A stretch of DNA of 64,000 nt from Holothuria scabra (GCA_037179385.1 CM074189.1:22269020-22333019), one strand, 5' to 3'. Shown: positions 1 to 11,301, counted from the stretch's first letter. Notes: generated from the sequence alone by a model not told the origin. Made by a program: numbers and translations.

Positions 1-54
1 ATATAGTATGGAGGAGAACCGATTACGTTTTGGACATATGGGAATATTTCCTTC

Positions 55-570
<516 letters not shown>

Positions 571-884
571 ATAGAAATACGTACTGGATACCACACACAA
601 AAAAGAAGGAACAAGATGGTGACGCTTTCATTACATCCAGTGAAAAAAGTGTTAAACTAAAGGCGAAGTACTTCAGGCACCTTGCCCGTCATCAGTTGCT
701 AAATAAGACGACTGAGAGTGGAATACTACGAAAGGTCAGTACCTAGCTACTGGTCTTACACACAGAGGGGAAGATCAACCCCACTCGGAAAGCACTTAAC
801 AATAACACAAATCGGATTAAGATCAAGAGTTAGAAAACTTAGTTACAACAGTTAAAGTTTTTGTTGAACCCAAGAGTAATGGCT

Positions 885-1440
885 TAGAATCGATAAATCT
901 TTATTTAATCCTGTTATGTGGGATTTAAGTTTTAGGATGGTCTTCAATTCGAATTGTTTGCGTTTATCAGCAGAGGGGAAATTACCAGCTAAAATAAAGA
1001 AACGTAGATCGTGGATGGAATGGTTAGGTGAGTTAAAATGCGATGCTACGGGGAACCCGGTCTTCTTATATCTAATTGAGTGTTTATGGTTGTTAAATCT
1101 GAGACGAAATCTGTCGCAAGTTTCTCCTACATAGGCTCCGTTGGGGCATTTGGCACAATAGAGGTAGTAGACTACATTGGCTTAGTCACAGTTGAATGAA
1201 CCAGGGATGAGAGAAAAACCAGAAGAGGGGTCAATGTAACTAGTGGATGGGTTGACGAGATCACACAGTTGACATCTAGATTTATGACAGGGTCGATTGC
1301 CTTTGGGGGAGTTGGGGCGGGGTCTGGATCTGCTGGTGATCGAACGCAGGTTGCGCGGTTGTTTGCGGGCAATTGTGGGGGGTAAGGGGAAAAAAGACTC
1401 AATTTCAGGATCACTCTGAAAACTAAAGACTGCATGTTTA
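885..1440 (-). mobile_element. Penelope-like element remnant, linker and GIY-YIG endonuclease
   Basis: Read on the minus strand, this encodes the C-terminal part of a Penelope-like retroelement. A basic linker with a CHKSRCQLC cysteine motif (about 1290-1275) leads into VVYYLYCAKCPNGAYVGET (about 1170-1110), the usual GIY-YIG nuclease core preceded by the CxxC of this family. After it come LRFNNHKHSI and PVASHFN, then a QFELKTILKLKSHITGLN tail like the family's C-terminal helix. An in-frame stop lies just before the nuclease core, and no reverse transcriptase was found upstream, so this is a dead fragment. The visible short frames on both strands here are partial or shadow readings of it. Confidence 0.82.
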
Positions 1441-3600
1441 GATTTTCCTTACAAACATGAATACGGAATTTTTGCCACTTGAGAGGTATGAATTTTCGAG
1501 ATTTTCTCTACCCACCGCGTCAACCAACGGTAGTGCTCCGTTCAGTCTTTTGGGCAAAATAATATTTTTGCGTTCAAAGAAGCTCTAAACTCTCTGATCA
1601 CTTTGCAGATTGCGAACATATTTTTAAGTGAGAATTTTATCGTCAACTACAAAAGAAGATAGCGACCCGTTAGATTCTTCGCACAAGTCTGGAAAATGCT
1701 ATTTCCGGCCATCTGAGGGTCTGATTTTTCAAAATTTTCTCTACGCTCCGCGCCAAATAATGGTGGTGCCCCGCTTAGATAATCTTCATGGCAGAATAGC
1801 TTTTTGTGGCCAAAAAAAAAACGGCAAATTAAAATGCCCCGTTTCGCCTAAGCCAATCGATGCTCTTTCATTTTCACTCCTAAAAGGTTGGAAATTTAAT
1901 GACAAGTTCTACTTCGTAAGGTAGCGACAACGGCTTAAGAATGCATGTTAAGGCAAAAAAGATTTTATCGTCATGAACCACCACAATTTTACTTTTAACA
2001 CTTTTCCTGTAAAAGTCTAAAATCTTGCACCATATTGCATCTAGGCTCCTTGAAGAACGCTAAAAAATTTCAAAGACCGTCTCACCTTAGACCCCTCCCC
2101 CAGGCCTGCGATCACTCAACATACTGCATGCTACCCCCCCCCCCCCCGCCTTAGGGGAATCCTGCGTAGGCGTGCGTTGGTACATACAAATAAACCAGAT
2201 ATTGTTGACCAAAATAAATATACTAACAGTTGTCATTTCTAATTGCTCTATGTTATACTTAAATGTATGACAACAAGGTAATGATGTTATCCTTGTAAAT
2301 TTGCATATTTTATATGAAATACATACACTTATCCTAGCTACGCCACTGCAACCCGATATCTTTCTTTCATAAAGCAGCGCCCCTGAAAGCCATCTTCGCT
2401 TCCTCTGACCGGAATCGCTAGCTCCTCCACTGTTTTACAGATGCAAAACCCATTACATTGTTGACAAAATTATCCTTAGAAGCATTCAAGTTCATTCTAT
2501 GTAATCAGTAAACTCGCTGTTCTAATGCCAGCTACGTCCCTGCACCTTTTGATTTTAGTAACAAGCAAAGCTGATTAAACGAATACGAAGTTTGGTTTCA
2601 CCTTAAAAACAGGACTGTAGTCGAGTCCGGGTTCGTAATAGTGATTTCAGAATTTGATTACTCAGGCAGGGAGGTTGATTTTTTCTCACTTTCAGTTAAA
2701 ATTATATTTTAACTCACTCGACATATCTGAATCACGCGTTAAACAGTTCAATCCTTATGTTAATGTAGAGTCAAAGCGCGCTCAGTGGGCGAAAATTTTC
2801 AATCGGTAGCTTAGAAACGAAATTTTCCAGAAATTAAGAGGTTTCTTGTCACATTCATGGCAAAATATATTGTCTAGCCTGTTTATTACAAAATAGAATC
2901 TGCTGCAAGTTATCTTTGTTAATGTTGGCATTTGATATGATACTCCCCTCAAAAATATTGAGGGACATTCCCCCCCCCCCCCTCTCGTGATCGCTGCCCG
3001 TGCGATGAAAAAACTATGTAGCGAACAAAAGACCTCAAAAGTGCCTAAAAATCCACTTTATCGCTTGTTTCGCGCGCCTGCTAGTTTCATTGATGCCTTT
3101 ATTACCAATAGCGTCTCAAACAAATTAACATTAATCCGAATAGGGTAGTTGCTGCAGATGCATGGGCTAATAGGTTTTGTTATGGAGGAGCACAACATTA
3201 AGGAGTGCAGCACAAGGGGATTATTTTTGCCTTCATCATGTTTGAAATTATCTTAAATGAAAATTAAAAGAGTAGTTTCATGTCCCGGCAACCTGTTGGC
3301 ATGTTTTGCAAGCGTCATGGGTCTTATTTTGTATCAGTTTAGAAAAAATATATTCATCCTCTGACAGCAGGATTTTAGTAACATATACGTTGTTCGAACG
3401 ATAATGAATGCGTTTTTATCAATTTCTAACAGATTTCTTTTTCAATTGTCCTAAGTTCTTACTATCAATTCAATATTTGCTTCGATTGTTTCATTAATTA
3501 AAATGAATCTCAATAGCATTTGGAATCAGACGCGTATCCAAGGGTGGGGGGATCTTTTACAACCTCAGCCCCCCCCCCCTTTTCGCCAGATCAACAATAA
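1441..3600. other. Anonymous non-coding stretch with a degenerate repeat and poly-C runs
   Basis: No gene is recognised. The segment near 1490-1545 recurs, diverged, at 1722-1780 (shared core ATTTTCTCTAC and CCGCG), suggesting an old local duplication of about 230 bp. An open frame of 98 codons at 1628-1924 overlaps the second copy but has no recognisable domain and is not called as a gene. Poly-C runs lie near 2137, 2971 and 3571. Confidence 0.6.
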
Positions 3601-3602
3601 AA

Positions 3603-4276
3603 CAAACGGGAAATTAGCAGTGCAACTCCATTACTTCCCTGCCTTCTCAGCCCCCCCCCCCTTTTTTTTGAATGTCCGTATCAGCGCCTGTGAGTGGTCA
3701 ACGGTAGTGGATTTCGCAATAGTTCTACTCCAAAAGTTTGTCGCGCTTCGCTCGCAGTCAATTAACTGTTTAATTTCCATGATCCCCGTGATGCTTGTGT
3801 GGTGAAAGGGTGCGCATTAGGATCAATTTCCAATTTCCCTGTACCTCTCAAAGGTCTTTCTGCTACATTCATGCATGTGAAGGCGAAGCAAATACCGCTA
3901 CTAAGTTTATGTTAAAAAGGTACTAGGGGTTGTGGTTGTGGTTTCACAACCCCTAGTACCTTTTTAACATAAACTTAGTAGCAGTATTTGCTTCGCCTTC
4001 ACATGCATGAATGTAGCAGAAAGACCTTTGAGAGGTAGAGGGAAATTGGAAATTGATCCTAATGCGCACCCTTTCACCACACAAGCATCACGGGGATCAT
4101 GGAAATTAAACAGTTAATTGACTGCGAGCGAAGCGCGACAAACTTTTGGAGTAGAACTATTGCGAAATCCACTACCGTTGACCACTCACAGGCGCTGATA
4201 CGGACATTCAAAAAAAGGGGGGGGGGAGCTGAGAAGGCAGGGAAGTGATGGAGTTGCACTGCTAATTTCCCGTTTG
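3603..4276. repeat. Large palindrome: 332-bp arms, 10-bp loop
   Basis: The left arm (3603-3934) is the reverse complement of the right arm (3945-4276), separated by a 10-bp GT-rich loop. The arms differ at only a few sites, for example TTACTTCC against TCACTTCC, one base in the C/G homopolymer, and CCTGTACC against CCTCTACC. The same peptide frame therefore appears on opposite strands in each arm and is not evidence of a gene. The right arm directly abuts the ORF1 remnant of the neighbouring LINE. Confidence 0.95.
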
Positions 4277-4279
4277 CGG

Positions 4280-4579
4280 ATGTGGAGAAGTCACCCGAAC
4301 CCTTGCAACGAGACCACGAATATTCCACTCAGGAATTGGAGGAGGCAGCTCATGAAGTGGAACAGGATTCCCTTGCCTCGAAACAAATTCAGGAGGCAGG
4401 CTGCTTACCATCCCCCCCCCCCCCCACTGGCACCCGTGGAGGCTGATGTCATGGCAGTAGAGGAGGACTTGCAGCTTTCGTCCGACCACGAATCCGTCTC
4501 TATGTCACATGATGGGGAGTCTGCCTCGGAGCCTCCTCCGAAAGATCCACCTTCTGGGGAGAGCTGGTTTGATTTATAG
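4280..4579 (+). pseudogene. LINE ORF1 C-terminal remnant
   Basis: The last part reads PLAPVEADVMAVEEDLQL and onward to SGESWFDL and a stop at 4579. It is an acidic, Ser/Pro-rich tail ending in the sort of low-complexity sequence common at the end of LINE ORF1. A run of 14 C residues (4412-4425) shifts the frame: upstream of it the more protein-like reading is RDHEYSTQELEEAAHEVEQD. A TGCGGATGTGGAG stretch near 4275 could be the end of a CCHC knuckle but is too degraded to be sure. The N-terminal part is missing, replaced by the palindrome arm. Confidence 0.55.
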
Positions 4580-4721
4580 CACGGGGAGGAGACTACCTTA
4601 AAGAGGTTGGTCTCAGGCGAGGTGTTAGACACGGGGGTCCACCATTCTGGGGTACCTTTACCGAGCCCACAGGTTAAAAAGAATTTTTCAATTTTGCAAG
4701 TCACTGGGTGTGACGCGTTTT

Positions 4722-5395
4722 CCTCCAGGAGACACACATTGTGAATGAGGACGATGTCTACACTTGGTCCTTTGAGTAGGGTGGGGGTTTGTATACTTCT
4801 TTCGGGTCAACAACATCTTGTGGTTCAGTTATATTAATTTCGCCAAGGTGGGCTCCCCTGGTCGGAAAGGTTGATTCTGATCACGAGGGTCGGTTGGTGT
4901 GCGTAACAATAAAGCAGCCATGTGGAAAATTCTTCCTGTGTAACGTTTGCGCGCCCAATCGGCCATTAGATAGAAGGAGCTTTTTTCATGACCCTGCAAT
5001 TCTTCGTTCCTGGCAGTGCCCCTTGTATGCTGGCTGGAGATTTTAACTGTGTCCCCGACGTACAGCTTCACCGAATGTCCTCTTGTACGTCTCCGGGCTG
5101 TGGCGTCGGCATGGCGGAATTGGACATGTTTACAAAGAATCACGACATGGTTGACGTTTGGAGAGTGCAACATCCCGGTTTGTCCGTGTTCACTTGGCAT
5201 CGCCATGATGGCACGGACGCCTCAAGGCTGGACCGGGTGTACTCTCCCCTGGCTTTGTCTCCGAGTGATTGTGAAGTTGTGGCGTGCCCAATTTCGGATC
5301 ATGATGCAGTTACTGTCTCCTTCCAACCCCCTGAGTCACGGCCTTGGGGGGGGGTTGTTCTGGAAAATGAATACAGATATCCTAACGGAGGCTGA
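4722..5395 (+). pseudogene. LINE ORF2 endonuclease (APE-like) domain
   Basis: The domain begins with LQETHIVNEDDVYTWSFE (4729-4780), the conserved LQETH motif of apurinic-type LINE endonucleases, followed by an in-frame TAG at about 4777-4779. It continues as GGLYTSFGSTTSCGSVILIS and then shifts frame near 4985. The second part has the catalytic motifs GDFNCV (near 5038), SRLDRVY and SDHDAV (near 5296), matching the Asp/Asn and His residues of the nuclease. The enzyme would nick target DNA for target-primed reverse transcription, but this copy has a stop and a frameshift and cannot be functional. Confidence 0.88.
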
Positions 5396-6345
5396 CTATA
5401 ATGAACAATTTAAAGTCAGGTACGAAGAGTGGCTAACTTTGAGGCCGGCCTTCCTAACGGGTTTTAAGTGGTGGGATGAAGTAAAGTCTAGCATCAAGCA
5501 GTTTACAGTTGAGTATTGTGTAGCAAGAGCTCGTCGAAGAAGGGAAGAGTTCCTCTCGCTCTGCTCTAGAGATAGGAACGGGGACTCCTCCGCGCTCCAT
5601 GCCATTCAGCAGCACCTTGATCAGAAATTGCACGGGCCCGTGTTCGTGCTCGCGTGCAATGTATGGAGGCGGAAGAAAAACCAACCATCCAATTTTACCA
5701 GGACGTCACAAATATGCGATTGACCGCCGTATAAGAGCAGTCCGTGACGTCCGTGGTACTGTACAGAAGGCCCCCCTCAACATTGTCGAAGTATATCAGA
5801 ACTTCTATAAACAGCTTTACATCCAGGCAGATGTCGATGAGGTCCTTCATAAGTCCTTTTTAGATAATATTAATAAGTTCCCCTCTACAGAGCAGAACGA
5901 TAAACTTGGTTCCCCCTTGACTGTCGACGAGCTCTGGGAGGCGGTGACGAAAATGGGGGGCATAAAATCGCCTGCGTCGGACGGTATCCCGGTAGAATTC
6001 TACAAACGCTTTTGGGGTACCGTTGGACACGATCTCCGGGATGTATTTACCTCTGCCTTCCTTGCTGGTTCGTTGAGCCCCTCGCAGCGCACAGGTGTAA
6101 TAACTTTGTTACCCAAGTCTGGAGACCCCCTTGAACCGAAAAACAAGCGACCAATAACGCTGTTAAATGTGGACTACAAGATCCTGGCGAAAGCCCTTTA
6201 CAACAGGCTGGGTACTGTCATGCCTGATCTTGTAGGGTCTTTTCAGACGTGTGCGGTGCGGGAACACAGTATTCAGCAGAACCTCTGGGTGGTGCGAGAC
6301 TTGGTAGAGTATGTAATGGACCCTGATCTTCTTTTTAAAACTTAC
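5396..6345 (+). pseudogene. LINE ORF2 linker and first half of reverse transcriptase
   Basis: The linker runs from about 5396 to 5720 in one frame, then shifts. From about 5735 the frame reads through KSPASDGIPVEFYKRFWGTV, GVITLLPKSGDPLEPKNKRP, ITLLNVDYKILAKALYNRL and a QTCAVREHSIQQNLWVVRDL block. These are the N-terminal RT motifs of L1/Tx1-group elements. The homology ends near VEYVMDPD at about 6330, exactly where the inserted A/C-rich segment begins. Confidence 0.88.
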
Positions 6346-6800
6346 ATAGAAACAGGCACGTATGAACTAATAGACCCAACTCAAACAGGCCGGACGAAAA
6401 CGCAAACGCCAACCATCACACAAAACACGGGACAAAAAGGTTTGTCATAAACGGAGACGACACACCAACCCCACCCTAACACCCGAACAACCCGTCAACC
6501 CAACCACAACCGCCCCCAAAAACAACCACCGTCCAACATGAAACCCCAAACAACGAAACCCAGAACAACACGCCCGAAGGCAACAACACGCCCGAAGGCA
6601 ACAACACGCCCGAAGGCAACAACACGCCCGAAGGCAACAACACGCCCGAGGGCAACAACACACCCGAAGAGCAACAGCACTGAAAAAGCACAGGCAAATA
6701 TACAGGTGCACCTTGCCCAAGGGTGCCCCGGAGGCAGTTGTGACAAAGGGTAACCTCATTATTCCCACGTTTAAACAAACTCCACAACTGGATGCAGTTT
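6346..6800 (+). other. A/C-rich foreign segment inserted in the LINE reverse transcriptase
   Basis: Between the VRDLVEYV and LVSLDQEKAFDMVDH motifs, which are normally almost adjacent, lie about 450 bp of very A/C-rich sequence almost without T. It keeps the upstream frame open except for one TAA at 6448-6450, encoding a Thr/Pro/Arg/Lys-rich low-complexity peptide, then GAPEAVVTKGNLIIPTFK in another frame. This could be a displaced piece of a LINE ORF1 or an unrelated coding fragment. No target-site duplication was recognised. Confidence 0.6.
6563..6675 (+). repeat. 18-bp minisatellite, about 6 copies
   Basis: The unit is CAACAACACGCCCGAAGG, repeated about six times with changes only in the last two copies. 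As 18 bp is six codons, every frame stays open: TTRPKA repeats on the plus strand, Cys/Leu-rich repeats on the minus strand. The three overlapping minus-strand frames at 6445-6787 are consequences of this. Confidence 0.95.
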
Positions 6801-6804
6801 AACG

Positions 6805-8433
6805 TCCTACCCAGGACGCTTGTCTCCCTGGATCAGGAGAAGGCCTTTGACATGGTTGATCACGGATTTCTTTTTAAGTCTTAAAGAAGTTTCGTCTGAA
6901 ATCTCTCTTTGTTAAATGGATTGCCTTCTTGTATAGTAATGTATATAGTCGTGTTATTGTTAATGGCATACCTTCGGATCCCTTCAGAGTCCAACGTGGG
7001 GTACGGCAGGGATGCCCCCTGTCACCTTCACTCTGTGCATTGTTTAGTGAATCCCTTGCGAGAGCCCTCCATGAAGAGCCTTTTTTCCGACCTTTTCATA
7101 TTTCTGGTGGAGCCACAGTCAAGTGCCTCCAGTATGCTGATGATGTTACGTGTGTAGTCTCTGACCTAGCTTCTTGCAGGGACCTGTCTGACACCCTGCC
7201 TACCTTTCAAAGGGCGACTGGTGCCAGACTGAACCCCGCAAAGACTAAAGGACTCCGTCTGGGTAAGTGGCGGTGGAAACAACTGCCCTTCGTGGCATCT
7301 TGGGTTGACGATGCCATGAAAATCAATGGTATATGGTTTGGTTACGGCTCACCTTAGTCACTTACCTGGAACGAGAAGGTGGACCTGGCGGAAGCTAGGA
7401 TGACAGACTATGGGGAGCGCTACATTAGTCTAATGGGGAAAGTAACAGTTATTAATTGTTTCGTTTACCCTCTCTTGTGGTACCCGGGCACTGTTCTGCC
7501 TGCTCAGAGGGTGCCCTTGTGCGACTTGAGAGGGCCGTATTTAAGTTCCTATGGTCAGGGAAAACGGAGCTGGTCAAAAGAAAGGTTGTGTAGCAGGAAC
7601 TTACACATGGGGGCCTGGGTCTTGTGCGTTTTCCCTCAAAGCTCCGTTTTCTTCCGGCAAGGTGTGTATTTAGTGCTGTTGATAGTGAGGTGCCCTTTGC
7701 GTACTTTGTCCGTTATTGGGGAAGATTGTCATCCCGTGGGTTCTTTCCGTCCCTGTATAGTAATAGTTTGCCCCACAGCGGGAGACACTCGACGAAATAT
7801 TGTCATATGAGGGATACTCTCCGTATGATGTCAACTGTAGGGAGGTTTCGCAGTCCAGTGCGGGGGACCTGTACCGGACCATTTTTGATGACTTAGCTGG
7901 CCGGGTTCATCCAAGCGACTATGCCTTACAGCCGGAAGTGTGGACTGTAGTGCACAGCAAGTCACTAGACTACCGCCGGCGAGACGTGCTGTGGCGAATT
8001 GCACGTGATGTCATTGTAACGAATCTCAAGCGCCTTCGGTGGCGTCTTGGAGATGGCATATGCCCCCGCGCTGGATGTACAAAGTTGGAGCGTGTGCCCC
8101 ATGTGTTTTGGCATTGTGGTTTTTTTGGCCCTCCTGTGGGAGTGGTTCCAAGTCCTGGCTGACCGGCTAACGTTTTGCAACACTTGGGCGGTCAGCCAGG
8201 ACTATGCATTGTATGGTCTATCGCTCCCACTATGCAATACAAGTGTTCATGGCATACTCACCTTTGTTTCGGCCTCCAGTAAGCTCTCTGTTTGGAGAGA
8301 CCAATGGAATATTGTTTTAAGGGATGAAGCGAGGCCTGCCCACGTCGTGTTGGCGTCGATAAAGACGGAAATTAAATTGAGGGTCGATGTGGCCGTTTCT
8401 ATGTACATGTTTCCTGTTTGTGTCAATAGGTGA
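6805..8433 (+). pseudogene. LINE ORF2 second half: RT catalytic core and C-terminal cysteine cluster
   Basis: The sequence resumes with SLDQEKAFDMVDHGFLF (about 6823-6875). It then reads RVIVNGIPSDPFRVQRGVRQ and GCPLSPSLCALFSESLARAL, and the catalytic LQYADDVTCVV (near 7130) is intact. After further frameshifts near 7360, 7500 and 7800 it ends with RRDVLWRIARDVIVTNLKRL and the cluster CPRAGC...HVFWHC (8062-8118), then runs to a stop at 8431-8433. The domain would copy the element's RNA at the nicked target. Frameshifts make it a pseudogene despite the intact YADD box. Confidence 0.88.
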
Positions 8434-8640
8434 GTTTTTAAATAGCCCTGGGTACTAGGTTGGGGGTTTGTAAATTATTGTCACAAATCTTGGTTTGCGT
8501 CCGTAATGGTATGAATTCTGTACATAGTTCACGTTATGTTTTGTCCCGTCTGGTCTGAGTTTTCTTATTGGTTCTCCGTGCCCGTTTCTATGTACGTAAA
8601 AAGCAGTTTATGTTAAAACGGTACTATAACCGTTTAATTA

Positions 8641-9185
8641 TGGTCTATCACAAATGGTTTTCAAATTATTACCAAAGTTTTCTTGCGTCCTATACCCTAA
8701 CTTAACAGTCTTCTGTGGACTTTTAAGACGTTAAAACCTTAGAGCCTCTGGGATTTTACCCCTAGCCTTCAGCCGTTCAGGGGTTCGCCCTTCCCGTCAG
8801 TAGTTTAGTACACGCTTACGCAGACGTAATTTCAAGAGGATAGGGGGACGCTTCATCCTCCTCATTTCCCTCCCCAGGTCCAACAGCAGGCGGTCGATCA
8901 CAGTCCAGACTCTCTCCCCGCAAAAATTCTGGATCCGTCCCTGATTGTCTTAAGTAACTATATTACCATAAATCGTCATTTCATAAGTTAGTATTGAATT
9001 GTACCATATTAAGGTACATCAGCATGCATGGGTTTTATTTTAACTTCCAAGAATGGCAATCATGTGGTTTTCCTTAGTCCCAAAGCATCCTTGCCGTCAT
9101 AATTTCTAAGCTGTATAAGATTACCATTTGTCGCGTACTAGGTGTTCACAAGGCCTATTAAGTGTAGTTTCAATTAAATATCTTA
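8641..9185. other. Anonymous stretch with a possible DNA-transposon terminus
   Basis: No gene is recognised. The string TCTGGATCCGTCCCTG at about 8928-8943 reads, reversed, as CAGGGACGGATCCAGA, a form typical of a DNA-transposon end. A partner end was not found nearby, so it is probably a solo terminus. A similar GCGCGGATCCAAAG lies near 63495. Confidence 0.35.
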
Positions 9186-9187
9186 TC

Positions 9188-9700
9188 GTGACCATTCTCT
9201 CCTCCTGGGCCAAAACCTTTCGTGTTTAATCTAATTCTAATATACAGTCAGTAAGTTATGGCCAAGTTTGCAACCAGTTAGTTCTAATGTACAGCGATAA
9301 GATTTACGAGTGTTTCCTGTAATGCAGTTTTTTATATTTTCAGTTTATTGTGAAAATCAATAATTTAATGTTTTCTTCAAAAATCGCGGTTTTCTCTAAT
9401 TTGGAACTTGTTTTGGTCATGTATGTCTCCTTGCCTTTTCACGAATTTACCCCTTCTCACATGTTTGTTTTTGTGTTTATCCGGGTGACTCAGTGGTTAA
9501 GAGTTTTGGTCACGCATGCATGGTGACATTGTGGCGTTGACACGTGATTGTCAATTGTTTTCAACGATCATTGTACTTTGTTTTAAAATATGTTAAAGGA
9601 CTCCGTGCGTCAGGGTCTCATGTATAACTTATAGGCTGTATGATCACAAATATTACAATGCTTTCCTGTATCAGGGCGGATGTAGACGTCTTTCTTTTCT
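9188..9700 (+). repeat. Diverged direct repeat, copy 1
   Basis: Shares many blocks, in order and on the same strand, with 13907-14330: CTCTCCTCCTGG then TTTAATCTA near the start, TTGGAACTTGTTTTGG, TCACATGTTT, TTATCCGGG, TCACG.ATGCA.GGTGACA and TCCGTGCGTCA near the end. Copy 1 has extra sequence in its first third. Between the two copies lie two Penelope-like remnants, the foldback and the MITE. It is non-coding and of unknown class. Confidence 0.7.
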
Positions 9701-10029
9701 CTTTCTCTTGCTTTTGACGGATTGCGCCTATGCCCTACAACTATTGAACAGGAAGTTTGCTGTCGGGCTAAAGAACGAGGTAATGCCTAACCAAACCCAT
9801 TACTCTAACAAAGAACACAACCGATACTTTAGAAAAGCAATAACCAATCAAGAAATTTCTATGTTAAACAATGCGCATTAGCCGCATTTCTTGACTAAGC
9901 AGAATTTTTTTTCCTACCCGAGAGGGTGAGACTCACCATGCGAAACCATGTCGTACAAATTAAGAACACGTATCTGTAAATGCGTAAGGTAAGTGGACCA
10001 TTAAATTAACGTAAATGAACATTTCTTAA

Positions 10030-10109
10030 CTAAAAACGAAACGTATAGATATATATATATATATATAAGATCGAAATGCTGAGGAGCACTGTTGAAATGT
10101 ATATATATT

Positions 10110-10147
<38 letters not shown>

Positions 10148-10150
10148 ATT
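10030..10150. repeat. (TA)n-rich microsatellite patches
   Basis: Short interrupted TA runs (10048-10068 and 10098-10146) flank a GAAATGTATATATATTTA linker and mark the 5' edge of the following Penelope-like element. The Tyr/Ile-rich ends of the open frames that enter here are not coding. Confidence 0.85.
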
Positions 10151-10944
10151 AGAGGAAAATACGAAGAGACAAAGATGGACATAAGAGAGTACAAATTTTT
10201 TGTAGTCAGATATTTTCGCCCCACCTGGGGATATACGAGGAGATATACCTTTCCCAAAACCACCAGAAAGGTATATCCCCTCGTGCTCGATTTTAACCCC
10301 ATCCTCCCTAATATTTCCAAAATACTACGGAGACACAGAAAGTTACTTTCTACCCATCCCACCCTAAGAGAAATTTTCCCAGATGATTCCATTCTACCAG
10401 CGTATAGAAGAACTAAAAACTTAAAAGAATTAGTGGCGCCCTCCAAATTCAAGACTGGTGGTTCTTTGACTAATCTTCCCTCCCCTGGCTTTTTCACATG
10501 CAGAAAGAAGTGTGACCTTTGTCAAAACTATTCTTCAAGTTCTCGCACTTTTTCTGCACCGCCACCGGGCGTACTTATTCAATTAAGCAGAACATGTCTT
10601 GTATTTCTAAGAAAGTTATTTATTTGTTAACTTGTACGAGATGTAATGTTCAACATGTTGGCTCTACCTCTACCCAATTTAAGGTAAGATTCCGTAACCA
10701 TAAATCTCACATGCTAACTAATAAGCAAACTTCCGTTGTAGCTACCCATTACAATCAAATTCCCCATCAATTGACCGATTTTGCCTTCCTTCCCATTGAA
10801 AGCATTACTGATACCATGGAAACCAACAAAAAACTCCTCATCCGTGAAATCTACTGGACTGCTCAATTACGCACAATATACCCTTACGGCCTTAACAAAA
10901 GAAATGAGCTTCCTTCCAAAAAGCGTATAAATTTTGCCCCTTAG
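10151..10944 (+). mobile_element. Penelope-like element, plus strand: RT thumb/linker and GIY-YIG endonuclease
   Basis: The first frame (about 10160-10580) reads VYPLVLDFNPILPNISKILR, THPTLREIFPDDSILPAYRR, TKNLKELVAPSKF and the CRKKCDLCQNY cysteine motif: the conserved linker between the reverse transcriptase and nuclease of Penelope-like elements. A single frameshift near 10580-10600 moves to a second frame with KVIYLLTCTRCNVQHVGSTS (about 10608-10665), the GIY-YIG core with its CxxC. It continues as FKVRFRNHKSHM and LIREIYWTAQLRTIYPYGLN, ending at a stop at 10942-10944. The catalytic RT core is absent, so the copy is 5'-truncated. Confidence 0.88.
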
Positions 10945-11000
10945 ACGGTTAGGTATGGTGCAAGTAGTTTTATGTGTTTATTGTTGTAGCTGTTAGATTC

Positions 11001-11046
11001 AACTGAGGAAGGTCGAAGACCGAAACGTTTTGAAATATTATCAAGC
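11001..11046 (+). ncRNA. Hammerhead-ribozyme-like motif 3' of the Penelope-like element
   Basis: Downstream of the GIY-YIG frame is CTGAGGA (11003-11009, hammerhead core CUGANGA), then a 4-bp stem GGTC/GACC with a GAA loop (11011-11021), then GAAAC (11022-11026). This order, core then stem II then GAAA, matches hammerhead motifs known in Penelope-like retroelements. Comparable strings sit beside two other remnants here, on the minus strand near 12741-12778 and 17483-17525. Stems I and III were not resolved, so activity is uncertain. Confidence 0.5.
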
Positions 11047-11194
11047 GGAGCTGCAAAAGTTGTGTTTCTTGCTATTTGTGTTTTTTGTTTATACTTTCTT
11101 TACATTATGAGAGAAACACCACCGCATCCTAATTTTTGGATCCCTTTGCGGAGAGCTTATTGTTTGGGTATGTTAACTTTTTTATTCTTGCTAT

Positions 11195-11301
11195 ATATAC
11201 ATATTTATATATATATATATATATAAATGATACATAAATAAATAAATATACATATAAATATATGTATATTTTGGGCGAAATATAAGTCCCGCCTTAACCT
11301 T

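Larger units (their letters stand above)
4277..8640 (+). mobile_element. Broken non-LTR retrotransposon, Tx1/L1-like
   Basis: The order is an ORF1 tail, then an ORF2 with an APE-type endonuclease, reverse transcriptase and a C-terminal CxxxC...HxxxxC cluster, as in L1-group elements. The reverse transcriptase wording (LLPKSGDPLEPKNKRPITLL, SLDQEKAFDMVDH) and the terminal cysteine cluster fit the Tx1 clade best; this is by recollection, not a search. Several frameshifts, a TAG in the endonuclease and a foreign segment of about 450 bp inside the reverse transcriptase show it is dead. The 3' boundary is uncertain; an A-rich region near 8600 was taken as the approximate limit. No target-site duplication was found. 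Confidence 0.88.

Noticed and set aside
1628..1924. 98-codon plus-strand frame
   Set aside because: Overlaps a diverged local repeat; no known domain, splice sites or codon pattern to support it.
3503..4328. Related peptide frames on opposite strands (ending VVDFAIVLLQKF... and SMIPVMLVW)
   Set aside because: They mirror each other because they lie in the two arms of the palindrome; no known domain.
4829..5206. 125-codon minus-strand frame opposite the LINE endonuclease
   Set aside because: Shadow of the plus-strand endonuclease reading, which has the catalytic motifs.
6445..6787. Three overlapping minus-strand frames rich in Cys/Val/Ala
   Set aside because: All stem from the 18-bp minisatellite; the plus strand carries the LINE.
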